The translations under genes and the position numbers were made by a program. DNA of 24,049 nt from Saccoglossus kowalevskii (Eukaryota > Hemichordata > Enteropneusta > Harrimaniidae): assembly GCF_000003605.2 (NCBI RefSeq), contig NW_003143801.1, positions 191,183-215,231 of the forward strand, given 5' to 3'. The notes under the pieces were generated by a model that was given only the letters and a program-made list of their open reading frames with translations, did no database searches and was not told the origin of the DNA. Positions 1 to 12,090 of the stretch are shown here, one piece after another; the stretch's first letter is position 1, and each line of letters begins with the position of its first letter.

Positions 1-2896
1 GGGAGGGGGCATATAAGTAAAAATAAATTAAAAAGACCACAGGCAACACATATCATTTTAATTTAATTATATTACAAATGTCATATTTCTCATCATCATC
101 AAGAGTGTAAATACTCCTGCGGGTGTTGTAGGAGAAATTAATTACATCTCCTTCCAATTATTAACACTAGATGGCACTGCACAACTTTGCTTACCTAATG
201 TTTAAATTAATCTAATTTCACAAGAGATGGAAAGACAGTTTGTCATAAATGTCAGACAAGATTAGAAATTGATTTATACAGTTAATAATTAATCAGTTGT
301 CAGGATTTTTAATTTCTGATGGATTGTTACATATTAAAATTAATATATGTATGACTCTGCCAGAAATACACTAGACACGTTTTTGTGTGCTTAGTATACT
401 ACCTTGTTTCATATGCACCCACCCTTCTGTCAACCCTGTCAAATGGAAAGCTTCTGGGCATAGACGTAGCAGAGGGTCTACCGACTACCAAATCAAAATC
501 AATACATTTTTTTAATAATAATATGGGTTTCAATGTCATATATCACATTTCATATTAACTGATACAGTAATATAGTTTTAGAGGTGGATGTGCTGATGTA
601 AATAACAGGGGTGTATATGATCAAAATAATTTCAATGAACTAGCATACAGTAAATGCAATTTTTGGTAAATGTGAACTTTTACCAGAGATGTGCATCTAC
701 CGGTAATAGAGATAATGCGGCAATATATATTGGGTATCTTAGAGTACCCATATTATTGATAATTTGGGTATTATGACAACTATTGATATTCTAGTTATAG
801 TTTTGAGTTCAACAAACAGTTACAGGTAGGTAACCAGATCATTTGCCCTGATTGTAAAAATAGACACGAGTTGCATGGATTAATTTGATTTGCACATTTC
901 ACCTGAAGATTATCTCAATCACTCTACTGGAAAAAAGTTAAAAAAAATATGGTAAAAGATTACACTTTTCCGAGAACTGGCATATTGTGTGGCTAAAACA
1001 TGGATTCTGTGACAGAATCAGCAGCTGGTTAGGAACGCTCCAGAGTATACCGACACTAGATTAACATTAATGATCACTTAGTAGTTTTTCCAAGAATTAA
1101 AATCATATGGTGCGACTGCAATATGCTCAATTACTAAATTTTTTTTAAACAGTGCTTTAGATTTTCTGAAAATGTAATTCATTTTGTGAAATTAAATTTG
1201 TCTACAGACCTTGTAGCATACTTATTAATATGTGGCCAGTGTTCCTCAACGATTTTGAAAAAAATATTTCAGATTTAGCCAATGTTTCAATTGATTCAAA
1301 TGGAAGATAATGTTCAACAAAACAAATTGAAATTAATAAAACTACCAAATATTAAACGAGAAATAAACAAATAATGATTTAATCACAAAATGTAATAAAA
1401 TTCCACACAAAGCAATCAGATTGATGGTTTTCAAAAACTTAATTACTAATGAAAAACATATTTAATAGCATCGATACTTTAGAATAGGTGAACAAATGTA
1501 TAATTTCAAACAGTTGGTGGAAATAATAGCCTAGGATTGTTATACCTACTAAGCTTGTTGTTGGCTAAAAATGAAAACCCTACATAATTATATAATAGTC
1601 AGCCACCCAAAGCACTGACAAATGTTTGCTCTCTTAGAAACGCATCTCCAATAGAATCACAAATATACCATCATTGGCTGTATAATAAATCATTAAAATA
1701 TTACTAAATTGACTATAAAAATACATCTGTAATTTACGCATATCCTACAAATAATGCAAATACATTTGGTAAATTATCACACAAAAAATGTTTTAATTTT
1801 TTGGAAAAAATTGAGACGAATAAATAAAATTGTTCTTTAATTATAACAATATTTGGCACCCCCTCTCCAAAAAGTGTGAAAAATGATGCACATGCTGACA
1901 TAGGGAGGGAGGTGGCTTAATTATCACATTTAGTTTAATAGTGGAATTACAGCACTTGAGTGGGCGTGTATATTATAAAATGTCACGTGCTAATAATTCT
2001 CATTATACCACACTAACACCTCCCTCACGCATACAAATAAATAAAGATTTAAATTCTTTCAAATAACACAATCCTTCATTTTTGATAATTCTGACATATT
2101 TATATGGCATGGTTTGAGTACTGTCTATTAATTGTTTCCAATGAAGTCTAGAATAATTCATCCCATGCAACATATGTTGAAAACATAATGGTACATGTAC
2201 GTGGGAGTATTGAAAAAAAGAAAACAATTAAATTTCTAATTCGTCTATTTAAATATATGATGTGTGTTTAATTTTCAAATGTCAACTTTTAGGAGTATTT
2301 ACCTGAGTTACTTCAGCTGGCTGTTACAAACTAAATTCAATCTGCTGATAAGTGAAAATCGAATACTAATATGAACTTTTTAAACTGTTTTAGGAAATTT
2401 GACCTTACAAATACATGTACAGGGAATTTGACCTTACAAATACATGTACAGGGAATTTGGCCATACATGTACAAATACAGGAAATTTTGCCAAATTGTTT
2501 TAATTCATGCTAAGCTAAAACTGCATGTTTTTGTAGTTCTGGGCAGACTTTCAATACTCAATGTTATACTGCTTAGTGAACAGCTGGTAATGGAAATGAA
2601 CCCATCTTTCACTACACAGTCCCTCAACACCACTGTGTTCACTATATATACCTAAAGGTCATTGACCCATCTATCTGTTACTCTATTTCCTACTAATTAA
2701 CACTTTTTAAATGACATTTAAACCATTTTAATGAAGGTAAAATGAACTACCATATGTTACCATGGATGATTACAATAGTTAATATTTTATTCAAATTTAA
2801 ATGAATAAATTGACAACTAGCTATTCTATGATTTTTCCATTACTCTTCCTGGTAATGGAACTTTAGAATTTAAAAGTTTTCTTTCATTTCCTGCAG
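1..2896. other. AT-rich noncoding stretch
   Basis: I see no convincing coding exon here on either strand, and the open frames are short and of low-complexity composition. If the exon at 2897 is real, this stretch would be the last intron of that upstream gene, at least in part. The only structured element I can point to is the 29-bp tandem repeat near 2.4 kb, listed separately. The window opens with a short G-rich run that is cut by the edge. Confidence 0.5.
2393..2480. repeat. 29-bp tandem repeat, about 3 copies
   Basis: The unit begins GGAATTTGACCTTACAAATA and ends in ACATGTACAG. Copies start at 2393 (one extra A), 2423 and 2452; the third is diverged. A plus-strand open frame runs through it, but the repetition and lack of similarity to any family argue against coding. 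Confidence 0.8.
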
Positions 2897-2974
2897 TTGA
2901 ATGGCAGACACATCCCATATGTTTGGGATGATAGAACTAAGGCATGGTCAGACTATAGAGTTTCTCTTGATTGA
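2897..2974 (+). CDS. Candidate terminal exon of an unrecognised upstream gene
   Basis: A long pyrimidine tract ending TTTCCTGCAG makes a strong acceptor at 2896. From 2897 in phase 0 the frame reads 25 codons, including RHIPYVWDDRTKAWSDY and ending VSLD, then TGA at 2972-2974. Two Trp, four Asp and three Arg in 25 residues is unusual for random AT-rich DNA, and two AATAAA signals follow within 65 bp. I do not recognise the family. It would be the last exon of a plus-strand gene whose earlier exons lie outside the window or were missed. A chance open frame behind a good acceptor is the alternative. This is inference, not homology. Confidence 0.35.
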   Translation: MNGRHIPYVWDDRTKAWSDYRVSLD

Positions 2975-3011
2975 ATATTACAAAGCAAAAAAAAAACTTA
3001 ATACATTAAGT

Positions 3012-3037
3012 AATAAATACCAATCAATATCAATAAA
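3012..3037 (+). terminator. Candidate poly(A) signals AATAAA (x2)
   Basis: AATAAA hexamers at 3012-3017 and 3032-3037 lie about 40-60 bp after the candidate stop at 2974, which suits a short 3' UTR. The region is AT-rich, so the hexamers alone are weak evidence. Their value depends on the exon at 2897 being real. Confidence 0.3.
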
Positions 3038-3072
3038 ATACAAATACTATTTTATTATTGTAACTGTCACAC

Positions 3073-3140
3073 GCAGCTACCACGTAAATTACATCGCAGC
3101 TACCACGTAAATTACATGCAGCTACCATGTAAATTACATC
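3073..3140. repeat. 22-23-bp tandem repeat, 3 copies
   Basis: GCAGCTACCACGTAAATTAC followed by AT is repeated from 3073, 3096 and 3118. The first two copies are identical and the third has one substitution (ACG to ATG). This is a short, recent tandem expansion. Confidence 0.85.
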
Positions 3141-3417
3141 TAACAACAAAAAATAAAAATATTTGGCAGGGTTACCAAAACGGGGGATTATTTGATATCA
3201 AAATGTCAGGTTTAGTATAAATAAGATTAGGCAAACAATGAGCAGACATGAGTCTATCAATATCAATATCAAAGTCATATTTTAATGATCGAGCTAGATT
3301 GCTTGCATGTGAATGTACTGAAAAAAGTTAGTAATATTTATTTATTTCATTTATTTATTAAAGTTACATGTAGTAATAACAGATCAGTGTGACTTTGTTA
3401 TACCTTAAAGCACCATG

Positions 3418-3585
3418 CTTAAAGGGAACCGCTCAATCTCATGGATTGCACCAAAGAATCATTGGACACTATTGTTTATGTTGTTTACAATGTTAAATCT
3501 ATCTATCTTTTGTTATCCATTGTTATTTTAATCCAGAAAGTAAACCGTTGTGAAATTAGGCTTAACTGGAAGGTGCCCCTTTAAG
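3418..3585. mobile_element. Possible short inverted-repeat element (MITE-like)
   Basis: CTTAAAGGG at 3418-3426 is inverted perfectly as CCCTTTAAG at 3577-3585. With one indel the similarity runs about 13 bp inward (AACC versus CACC). The 168-bp interval has no coding potential. No target-site duplication is clear at the edges, so the call rests on the terminal inverted repeat only. Confidence 0.35.
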
Positions 3586-3814
3586 TAAAGTCAACTTTTG
3601 CCTCCATTCACAAATTTGAAACCCCAAATAATTTTTTCAAAAATATTTATTATGACTCGTAGCCAATAGAAAATTAAAAAAACATACAGAGAATTACATA
3701 AAAAACAGGCAAAATGTCACAACAAAATGGGTTATCCCACAAATATAAACATGTTTTGCTTACATGAACTTCTGCAGAAAGCACTCCAATTAATATTGCA
3801 AAAAACTCAAAAAC

Positions 3815-4725
3815 ACTGTTGTTGACTGTTGACAGTTGAGCTGTTAAAAAGATAAACACATCCCAAACAGAATTTAATTTCAGAAAAAACACGGGGTGTT
3901 TATTTACAGTTTGTTCATTTACTGTAATTTCTAAACAATGTACCTGTCAGTTATCAAGAAAATGCAGTATAAACCAGTCAACCTTTATAGTAAACAGGAC
4001 TAGAACAATGATGGTTGGGAAAAAATCTCCAGTAAATATTGATGTGTATTCTGATCAGGTCAAAATCACAGATACGTGACTGATAACCCCCAATCTATGT
4101 TGACTACTTGCACTGCTGTTGTCTGTTGTCTGTTGACAGTTGAATTGCTTATAAAGATATAAACACATCCAATTAAAAAAAAAGAAGTGATTTTTATTTA
4201 CAGTTTGTTTATTTACTTAAATTTTTAAACAATATACATGTTTGCAAGAAAATGCAGTATATGCCAGTCAACTTTTATAGTAAATAAATAGAACAAGAAC
4301 AATGATGGTTCTAAAAAATCTCCCGTAAATTTTGACGTGTATTCTGATTGGAAATAGAGGTCAAAATCAAAGATACATAATGACCCACAATCTATGTTGA
4401 CTACTTGCACTGCTGTTGTCTGTTGACAGTTGCTTATAAAGATATATAAACACATCACAAACAGAAGTCAATTAAAAAAAAAAGTGGTGTTTATTTACAC
4501 TTTGTTCATTTACTGTAATTTCTAAACAATGTACCTGTCAGTTAACAAGTAAATGCAGTCAATCTTTATAGTAAACAGAACCAGAAAAATGATAGCCTTA
4601 AAATACCCTGTAAATATTAATGTGTACTCTGATGGAAAATGGAGGTCAAATTCACAGATATGCTTAAATGCTGACCTCCATATCCATGACCCATTATGTT
4701 GACTACTTGAAATCTTGACTCATTG
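3815..4725. repeat. ~295-bp tandem array, three copies
   Basis: A long unit is repeated three times with a period of 294-297 bp. Anchor points are the TTTACAGTTTG motif (its CAG at 3907 and 4201; the third copy has CAC at 4498). Other shared landmarks are AAATGCAGT, TATAGTAAA, TTGACTACTTG and the CTGTTGACAGTTG / AAACACATC segment that ends each unit. Copies differ by scattered substitutions and small indels, so the expansion is not recent. Open frames on the minus strand within it are repeat shadows. Confidence 0.85.
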
Positions 4726-7700
4726 CCATCCATTGTTATCACTATTTGGCTGTAAACAACATTCTTGGCATCTGTTCTCACACTAATTTTAAACCCTTTT
4801 AGTCTTCAACAGGCATTCAACAATCTTTTGGAAATATATATTATTTAAAAAACAAAAATCAAAATCAAGTTATATTACAAATTTAATACAGTATTTTGTA
4901 TTTTTATCTCAATAAAGTACTATCAGCATTCTCTTCATTATTTCAGATCATATTATGTAATACAACTTATAAACAACAGAGTTTATAATATTTAAAAAAT
5001 TTTCATAGAAAACCATCAAAAAACTTCTGTGTCCCATTTGTTACAAACAGTGAACGCCGTTTGACATATTAGGTGGATGACACTGTCCAGAGAATTTAAC
5101 TACAGAGATCTCTAAAAGTGTTAACTATCATTGAACCAAACCAATAAACTTCTCACAATGAAATATATGTATAAACATACAGGACCCAGCGCTGTCTCCA
5201 AACTTGTGATATTAACAACATTAGCATACAATGTTGGATATTTACATACAATTCATTGGTCTGTTTTCACCAAAGGATGTTTTTAAGTTACAATGTCCAG
5301 CTGGGACATAATCATCAACAGGATCATTTATTGAGCATAGACCTACAAACCCCAATTTGTAAAAGGTCCATGTTTACAGGTAGCTCGGTTTCATGGTCAG
5401 GGGGTTATCAATATCCTAGTGATAAACAGTACCAGGGTATCATACAAACAGCGCCCTCAATGACCAGGGTACATATATGGAGGGTGGGGTGTAGCTTGTT
5501 ATGCTCTGACAATATGCGAAGGTTCAGGTTCAAGATTATGTGTCAATTTTTTTTTTCATACAACACCTATTCTAGATTCATTCCATTAGAATCCAGAAAA
5601 TGTTGGTCTCTAAAAAAAACATCAGAACAGCAAGAACATTTATTTGCATTGGTTTTCCTGGTGAAAGTATTTCCTTTAATGTGCGAAAATTTTGCTCATA
5701 GCGTAGACTGAAAGATATGAATCCAAATATTTTTAAAAGATTGACGTTAAATTTAGTGAGTTCCCAGCGTGATAATGGCAAGTCATTTCCCATAATGCAT
5801 TGTACAGATGCATAGTACTGCAAAACTTAAAATCCAGGTTGGATACCTTCAAATGGTGAAGTTTGAATCATTAAATATATTTAATCTGAGACATATATTC
5901 CTGCTATGATGTAATGGTTCATAATATTTAAAAAAAAAACATTTTAAAAATGTTATTAATAATTTTATTTATTTCATTAATCTATTTATTACTCTGATCA
6001 ACAGGTAACAAGCCCAATTACATATCAGAAAGCCTCAGCTCTTATGAGAAGTGACATGATGGAAAATTACTATCATCCCATGGGAAATCTACTAATTTAT
6101 GGGATGGGATACTAGTATACAGGTTGTTCAAGACTGGAAAAGAACACAGAATCGACACAAGTCATCAACATGCATTCGCTTTTACTCAGTACATAATATT
6201 TTTTTAGTTGACAATATGCAGAAACAATTGCCATAGAAATTCATCTGAATTTCTTAATAATTTGTGTCACTCATAAGTACTCATCTTATAACTACATATA
6301 ATTAACAAGCAATTTGACGCCATAATAGTGGGAAACTGTGCAAGACATTTTATTCTCACCACATGTATTTTATTCAATTTAACTGCAAACAAATCCTCGC
6401 AAAATTCATGGCATATTAATTAAACATCAAAAAGCGAACCGTCATTGACCTGTACAACATATTTTTAAAGAGAACCGATCAGTATATGAACGAACAATTT
6501 CTATGAGATTATAACTGTCATGACCTACCTGCCCTTTTTGTGAACTGTTATCAAATTCGCACAATCTTTCATTTAGCAAAAAAAAAATTAAATTATTTGA
6601 TAAATAATTGTTTATATTACATTTGTATAAAAAAAATTACTGTATTTTGTAAATATTAAAGTGAAGATGAAAAAATAATAATTATAAATTCAGAGCATTA
6701 AATATCCTATTTTAGAACTAACTGTTAGTGGAATGTCATAAGCCAATACTTTATTAATAGTCTGTAACATCCAGTTATAGATATAAAAGTTATTTTTAGT
6801 TGATGATATCTAAACAATGTACAATATATTTTTTTACATTGTCAAAAAGAGATTACACTTGAACTTAATCAGAGACATCAGAACAAAGGTCAGTGTGTGT
6901 GATAATTGTTTGATTCATACCAACTCATTCATTTCTAATTGTCAGTTCCATTTGTAGTAATTAAACATCATTATAATTATAACACTTACATGCTAAACTG
7001 CAATTTTTACAATTTAACACTATGAATACAATTATTTTTGCCAAAATTTTCGACATTAGTATGTATTTTCCTATAATTTCTATAAATTTTGGACCCAGTG
7101 GATATAATTCGCTATTGGTCATGATGGTGTTGACAAATATATGATACCATTATGATGGTTTATTGGTCCCTTGTCCTATTATTATCAATGACAAGCATAA
7201 AACTGCTCATTATTTTATGTGGCATACACAATGGGGTATTTTCAAAATATACAGCCATTGTTTGTGGTATATCTGTTTATCTCTCCTGCTATGTGGGAGA
7301 ACTTTATTTTTGTTGTAATTGGAACACAGTATCTTTCATCTTTATCATACTCATGATTGTTACCATAGTAATAAAAGGTTAGCTTGTGTTCACCTACAAA
7401 GTAACCTTCACGAATCAACATACAAAGATCACACACATTACCTACTGATAGTTCTCACTGGGAAAAGTTACCCCATGTTTAATAAAAAGATAAAGATCTT
7501 GTAACTTTGGGTTCACACAATCATTTACTGGGGGCATAAATATGGCAGACAGTGAACAATGCGAACGATGCAGCTGACCAAAGGTAGACGATGTTTCGGA
7601 TGAACATATCTTCCAGTGCTTTTTCATTTATTTATCAATAGTTGACAACTCTCAACAACAGCAAATGTCATAATAATATACATATATTTATTTTTATTTA

Positions 7701-9410
7701 TATTGTTATATGATCATGGAACAACCCACTGTAGTTCATTTTAGTTTTGAATAAATATTATTATTGCGTAAATATTATTATTATATATACAAACATGTTC
7801 AAGGGAAGGAGCACATCTCAAGTTTAACAACACAAACAAGACAAAACAGACTGGAGCATGCATCTACTTTGAAGTAATTTATAATATCAATACAGATTTT
7901 GACAAAATACTCAAATAACTTGTTAAAGTTAGCTTCTTTGTTTCATCTGCATTTCCTTTATCTCTCCTATTACAACCCTGCCACAGAGGGCGCTGTAACC
8001 ACCCTGCCAATCATTATGCTAACAGATTGACAGATCATAAGTGTGACCAAAACAAAGGCAGGCTTGTAATGTGTTGCTGTGAAACCATTATTTTCACTGG
8101 TCTTTAATTTTGCTATTTTGATATTTTGAGCAATTCACATGGGTTCACAAACTTAAGGCAAAGAAAATATTTTGTTTTACATGTTGATGTGGATTTAATT
8201 TAGCAATTCATACTTATCAATGAAAATAGCAAATAATTAATTAATAATTAATCAATAATTAATGAGACAAGAAATCTAGTTTTTCTACTTTCGTATCTAA
8301 CGCGTTGCTAGAACTAAATGACCCGCTCCCAAGCATGATGTACTGGCGAAAAAAAAATACAATTACTGTAATGCATTAATTAACCCCTTTTAATTAATCA
8401 GCAACTCAACAACAATTGAACAATAACAATGCTCAAGAAACAACTCTGACGTTAATAAGTCTATAAATAGATTATATAATGGTTTAAATGTCAAGATCAC
8501 TTGACAGAATTGTGTCATTATACAAGCAGTCAATGAACCAGTGGTCAATGTCAACTGGTAAACTTGTACAATAGCTACATATGATGTGTCACTGACGTAC
8601 AAAAATTTGTTGTGAAGCAACTAGTTGTGCTAATTCACTGACACGTGATTGACGCAACAGAAAATATTAAATTGGTATAGTGACCTTGAAAAACATCTAA
8701 CTATAGTCATGGAATTCATAATTTGGTAAAATGATATTAACATTTTATAAACAACTTGATTTTGAAGATTTATTTTCATAAAATCAGTCCAGTTATAGGA
8801 CAAACTGGTTCTCGACATGAAAGAAACATATTACAGGTTTATATCGTGAAGAATTGTACTGGTATATGAGAGGCATACTAATGTGTTGAATGACTACCTG
8901 AGCTTTATTTCACAAGAAAATCATATTTATCACACATTCTAGTCTTTGACGATGGTTGTCAAGTAATTATACTACATACAATTCATCCCATATTATGGTG
9001 CATTGAATTGTGGGATATCTGACCTTCCTGCTGCGATATCCTATAATTCTATTTCAATTCCCAGGATGTGACAGATGTGACCTTTTCAATTTTTTCATTT
9101 AGGAGGATTTTGTGTGGGTGTGCAGTCGGTGTCCCACCTTGAAGAGCTGTGGGATGAAAATTATGACAGCAAAAGAATATTTTCAAATAAAAATGCATTG
9201 TACTTTCTATGTAAAACAAGACATGAATGTCATAATTCCAGTTTTGAGAATAGTACTTAAAAACATAAAAAGTGAAATAATTTAGATTTAGCAAAGAATA
9301 TCTTCATTTTATTCATTCATACAGCCATCTCATGGAACAGCTAAAGTTATTCTGCAATGGAACTAACATATTTTTTGAATTATGAGTATTTTATTATTTG
9401 AGAGTTTTTT
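4726..9410. other. AT-rich intergenic stretch without a supported gene
   Basis: No recognisable exon was found. The longest open frame (151 codons, plus strand, 5256-5711) is Met/Ser/Phe-rich, overlaps a similar-sized open frame on the other strand, and resembles no family I know. A CAG-preceded frame at 6004-6116 is discussed among the findings. An AATTAAT-rich block lies at 8229-8263, and a CCACAGAGGGCGCTG motif lies at 7980-7994. Confidence 0.45.
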
Positions 9411-9860
9411 TGTTCTCAGTCAGTCAAAGAACAACAAAATAAAAAAACCATATCAACATGCATATGTATGTGATTATGACGTGTAATTGTACCAAAACCA
9501 GTCAAAAAATGGTTAAGAACAAATGAAAATTAAACCATCAGGCTGACCAATAAGTCATTTTGATTCAAATCACAAAATAAAATAATGAATACCAGTAACC
9601 TGCCAATAACAAATTTAAATGAAATCAGTAAAGACATGCCTGAAAAATGATTGATGGACAACATGTGGAATTTTTTCAATATGACTTTTTGGGGATGAAA
9701 AAGGCTTCCACTCAGTCAAAGGTTGATGAAACGAAAAACAAAAATTGACATGCACATTTATGCGATTATGTCTAGTTTTTGAACAAGATTTATGAAAGCG
9801 TACTGTAAATAAGATAATTTTCAGTTGGAATGAATCAGTGAAAATATAATCCGGCAAAAA
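9411..9860. repeat. Diverged ~292-bp direct duplication
   Basis: TCAGTCAAAG at 9420 recurs at 9712, and the following ~70 bp stay similar (ACATGCA, then GATTATG at matching offsets). Overall identity by eye is only about two thirds, so this is an old duplication. The second copy runs into a 28-bp stretch at 9801-9828 that resembles the terminus of the MITE at 18212 (23/28 identical). Confidence 0.5.
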
Positions 9861-11342
9861 TACGGTATCTTTTTTTCCTATATTTTACATTTGACTCATC
9901 AAAAATCAGTGAAAATAAACTTCATAAAAAACAACCAAAATTTATAATTCCAGGAAGTATTTTTCAGTATTTGAAAAACGAGATGAAAACATGCACCGAT
10001 CAATATTCAGACACTTCGGTGTTCAGTCTAGACAAATTTGATACAACATCAATCTCCTTATGAAGTGCTTATCAAATATATGTGTGAAGTCAAATAAGGG
10101 CTATACTACTGGGGATAAACTCATTTTTATAGTCCAAATGTTGCAGACACTTGACAAAATTACTTATATTGACCCCTGAATATACAACAGTATTCTATAT
10201 AGTATTTTATTTTTTATTTCTGTCCAGGTATGGGCAAAAGAAGATTCAGTCATTGTGGATCATCTTGCTAACCGGTAATTATGAAATTGGATTCCTAAGC
10301 TCATTTAATACTTTGGCTAATTATTCTATCATGGTAAAGTTCAATAGAATTACACTGATGAAGGTTGGCATTTAAAGAAATTGATTTGCAACAAAATGAG
10401 TGATCAGCCTCACCCACACAATTGATCAGTTATCTGTGTGTTGCCATGGAAACTCCAGGGACATGATCTTGATGCCACTCCTCTGCCATCTTTTCACAGA
10501 ATCAAGAATCTCATTTTGCAAATTGCAGAATCTGTCTCCATCATGTGTCAAAAATTTTAAACTGAAAAACTGAGTTAGTGACTATAAAAATGGGTGTAAC
10601 TGCAAACCTAAAACAAATAGCTTGGATAATGACAAAAAATGAAATATAAAATATATTCTAATAAGACGATGTTTCTTCAGTTCAGAGGTGAGAATAATTA
10701 AATAAATTAATTCAAATGCGAGGCTTTCTAGTTGTGCTGCTCACCCTATATGTACAATGAATCAATGTTTGCATCGTTGATGGTGTTAACAAAGGCTGCC
10801 CTCTTAGTTAATCTGAAGAAAGTGATGTTAAAATAGCCTCAAGAGGGCAACCTTTATTTAAGTGTTCATCATCACAGAGACACAGAGGGCAGCGTATAAC
10901 ATAGTACATAACCATGCAAAAAGTTTATCTTCTTGGGAAGATAAACATGTTAGGAAACAATGTGAAGTTCTTTTAGTTTCTGTATTATCAGTTATGATAT
11001 TATTATGTCAGATTACAAATCTGCTGTCACAGAAACAATATTCCATGTTTGAAAAAATAATGACATGTGACCATTTTCCAATTGTAACAGTTTTAATGCA
11101 TCATGATTCAAGAATCAACCAGGCCGAGTAAAGGTTTATCACATTGAACCTTGATCAAGAGTTTCTTAAAGTTGCATTCATTAGTAAGAGAATCTTGGAG
11201 AGTAGTGATGATTGGGGTTTTATTTGACAATTGAACCATTACAACTCTTATATAAAATTAAGCTGCACAAGACTTTGACTGCAGTAAATTGTTCACCCTC
11301 TTTGTTTACCATTTACCAGCTCAATGGCAGTTGAATCCAACC
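9861..11342. other. Intergenic stretch without a supported gene
   Basis: Several 40-90-codon open frames occur on the plus strand, but none shows a recognisable domain, and their starts are arbitrary. A 47-bp acceptor-to-donor open segment at 10228-10274 is discussed among the findings. A short hairpin element lies at 10791-10855. Confidence 0.4.
10791..10855. repeat. Hairpin-forming inverted repeat
   Basis: AAAGGCTGCCCTCTT at 10791-10805 is inverted as AAGAGGGCAACCTTT at 10841-10855, with 14 of 15 positions paired. The loop is about 35 bp. It could be a folded remnant of a small transposon; no target-site duplication is visible. Confidence 0.6.
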
Positions 11343-11376
11343 AGCCAATCAACAACTGCAGTGCACAATGACGTCA
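11343..11376. promoter_or_regulatory. CCAAT box and CRE octamer upstream of QARS
   Basis: AGCCAATCA at about 11343-11351 matches an NF-Y CCAAT box, and TGACGTCA at 11369-11376 is a perfect palindromic CRE, the site for CREB/ATF factors. They lie about 25 bp apart and roughly 600 bp before the QARS start codon. Placement and pairing are suggestive of a distal promoter or enhancer, but function is inferred from motif matches only. Confidence 0.35.
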
Positions 11377-11879
11377 TTTGAAAATGGTCTACTGGTCAAT
11401 AGAAACTGCTTGAATCTTGAAATTAAATACAATGTAAATATTAATGAAAATAAAGGGAATGAGTTTGTTGTGTGGATAGTACTATTTGGATTTATTTTTT
11501 GAAAGTATGTTTGAGGTATGTTTTTTTTCTACTATGATAGCAAATCTCTAGAAAATGCCCCACTTTTGCAAGTTTATTATTTATTTTTGATTGGAATCTT
11601 AATGAAGAAATTAATGTTTTTTATAGAAATTTATAAAAACTTTTGCGTTTCATTCGAATCCAATGAAGATGCTTTCATTGGCTTAGAAGCAACCGATAAC
11701 TTCAAGTCACTGTGTCGCAATAGAAGGACATAGTTCAAGTTGATGCGTGGTTAGGAACATTACAACTCCTGAAACATGGCACGTATATGGGTCCTTAACT
11801 ATTTTTAATTTAAAATTAATGTCAATTAATTTGACACAATGTTACATATTTACCAATTTACCTTGACAAAGAATCATTC

Positions 11880-11984
11880 CTCCCCTCCATAATCCCGAAC
11901 GTAATCTTGTTCTTAGATGGTATTCTCTGCAGACGAACTTCCTTTACCCACAATGCATAGCAACTTGTCTAACAACATGGCGGA
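11880..11984 (+). promoter_or_regulatory. Probable QARS core promoter / 5' UTR
   Basis: A pyrimidine-rich block (11878-11888), ACCCACAATGCATAG at about 11947, which resembles the SBS/ZNF143 promoter motif, and AACATGGCGG overlapping the start codon, which resembles a YY1 site, are all typical of TATA-less housekeeping promoters. No TATA box is seen. Two in-frame upstream ATGs (11917 and 11953) would add 20 or 8 residues, but these lack similarity to animal GlnRS and are acidic, so they do not look like a mitochondrial presequence. The transcription start cannot be fixed from sequence. Confidence 0.4.
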
Positions 11985-12090
11985 CAATCTAGTACAGCTG
12001 TTTACTGGCATCGGGTTGAGCGAGCAAAAGGCAAAGGAAACTATAAAGAATGAAGGTCTTGCTGAAGATCTGAGGAAGATAGTTATCGAG
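11977..12090 (+). CDS. QARS1: QARS exon 1 (residues 1-38)
   Basis: This exon encodes the start of the N-terminal domain, with the diagnostic [15 protein letters not shown] helix. It ends at GAG followed by the perfect donor GTAAGT, phase 0. Intron 1 (12091-15677) is the longest visible intron and holds the PHD-bearing transposon. Confidence 0.93.

Noticed and set aside
5256-5711. 151-codon plus-strand open frame, the longest in the window
   Set aside because: No recognisable domain, low-complexity stretches and a long open frame on the opposite strand. It lacks exon-like boundaries and homology by eye.
7980-7994. CTCF-like motif CCACAGAGGGCGCTG
   Set aside because: One base short of the usual core spacing and isolated; a similar GAGGGC string occurs at several sites, possibly from small repeats.
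10018-10040. Small ACACTTCGGTGT hairpin with a TTCG loop
   Set aside because: Stem of only 4-5 bp; expected by chance at this length and with no transcript context.
10425-10561. ~42-codon open frame near 10.4 kb (contains LPWKLQGHDLDATPLPSFHR)
   Set aside because: Looks protein-like but has no start, no splice signals that define it and no family I recognise; this length is expected by chance.
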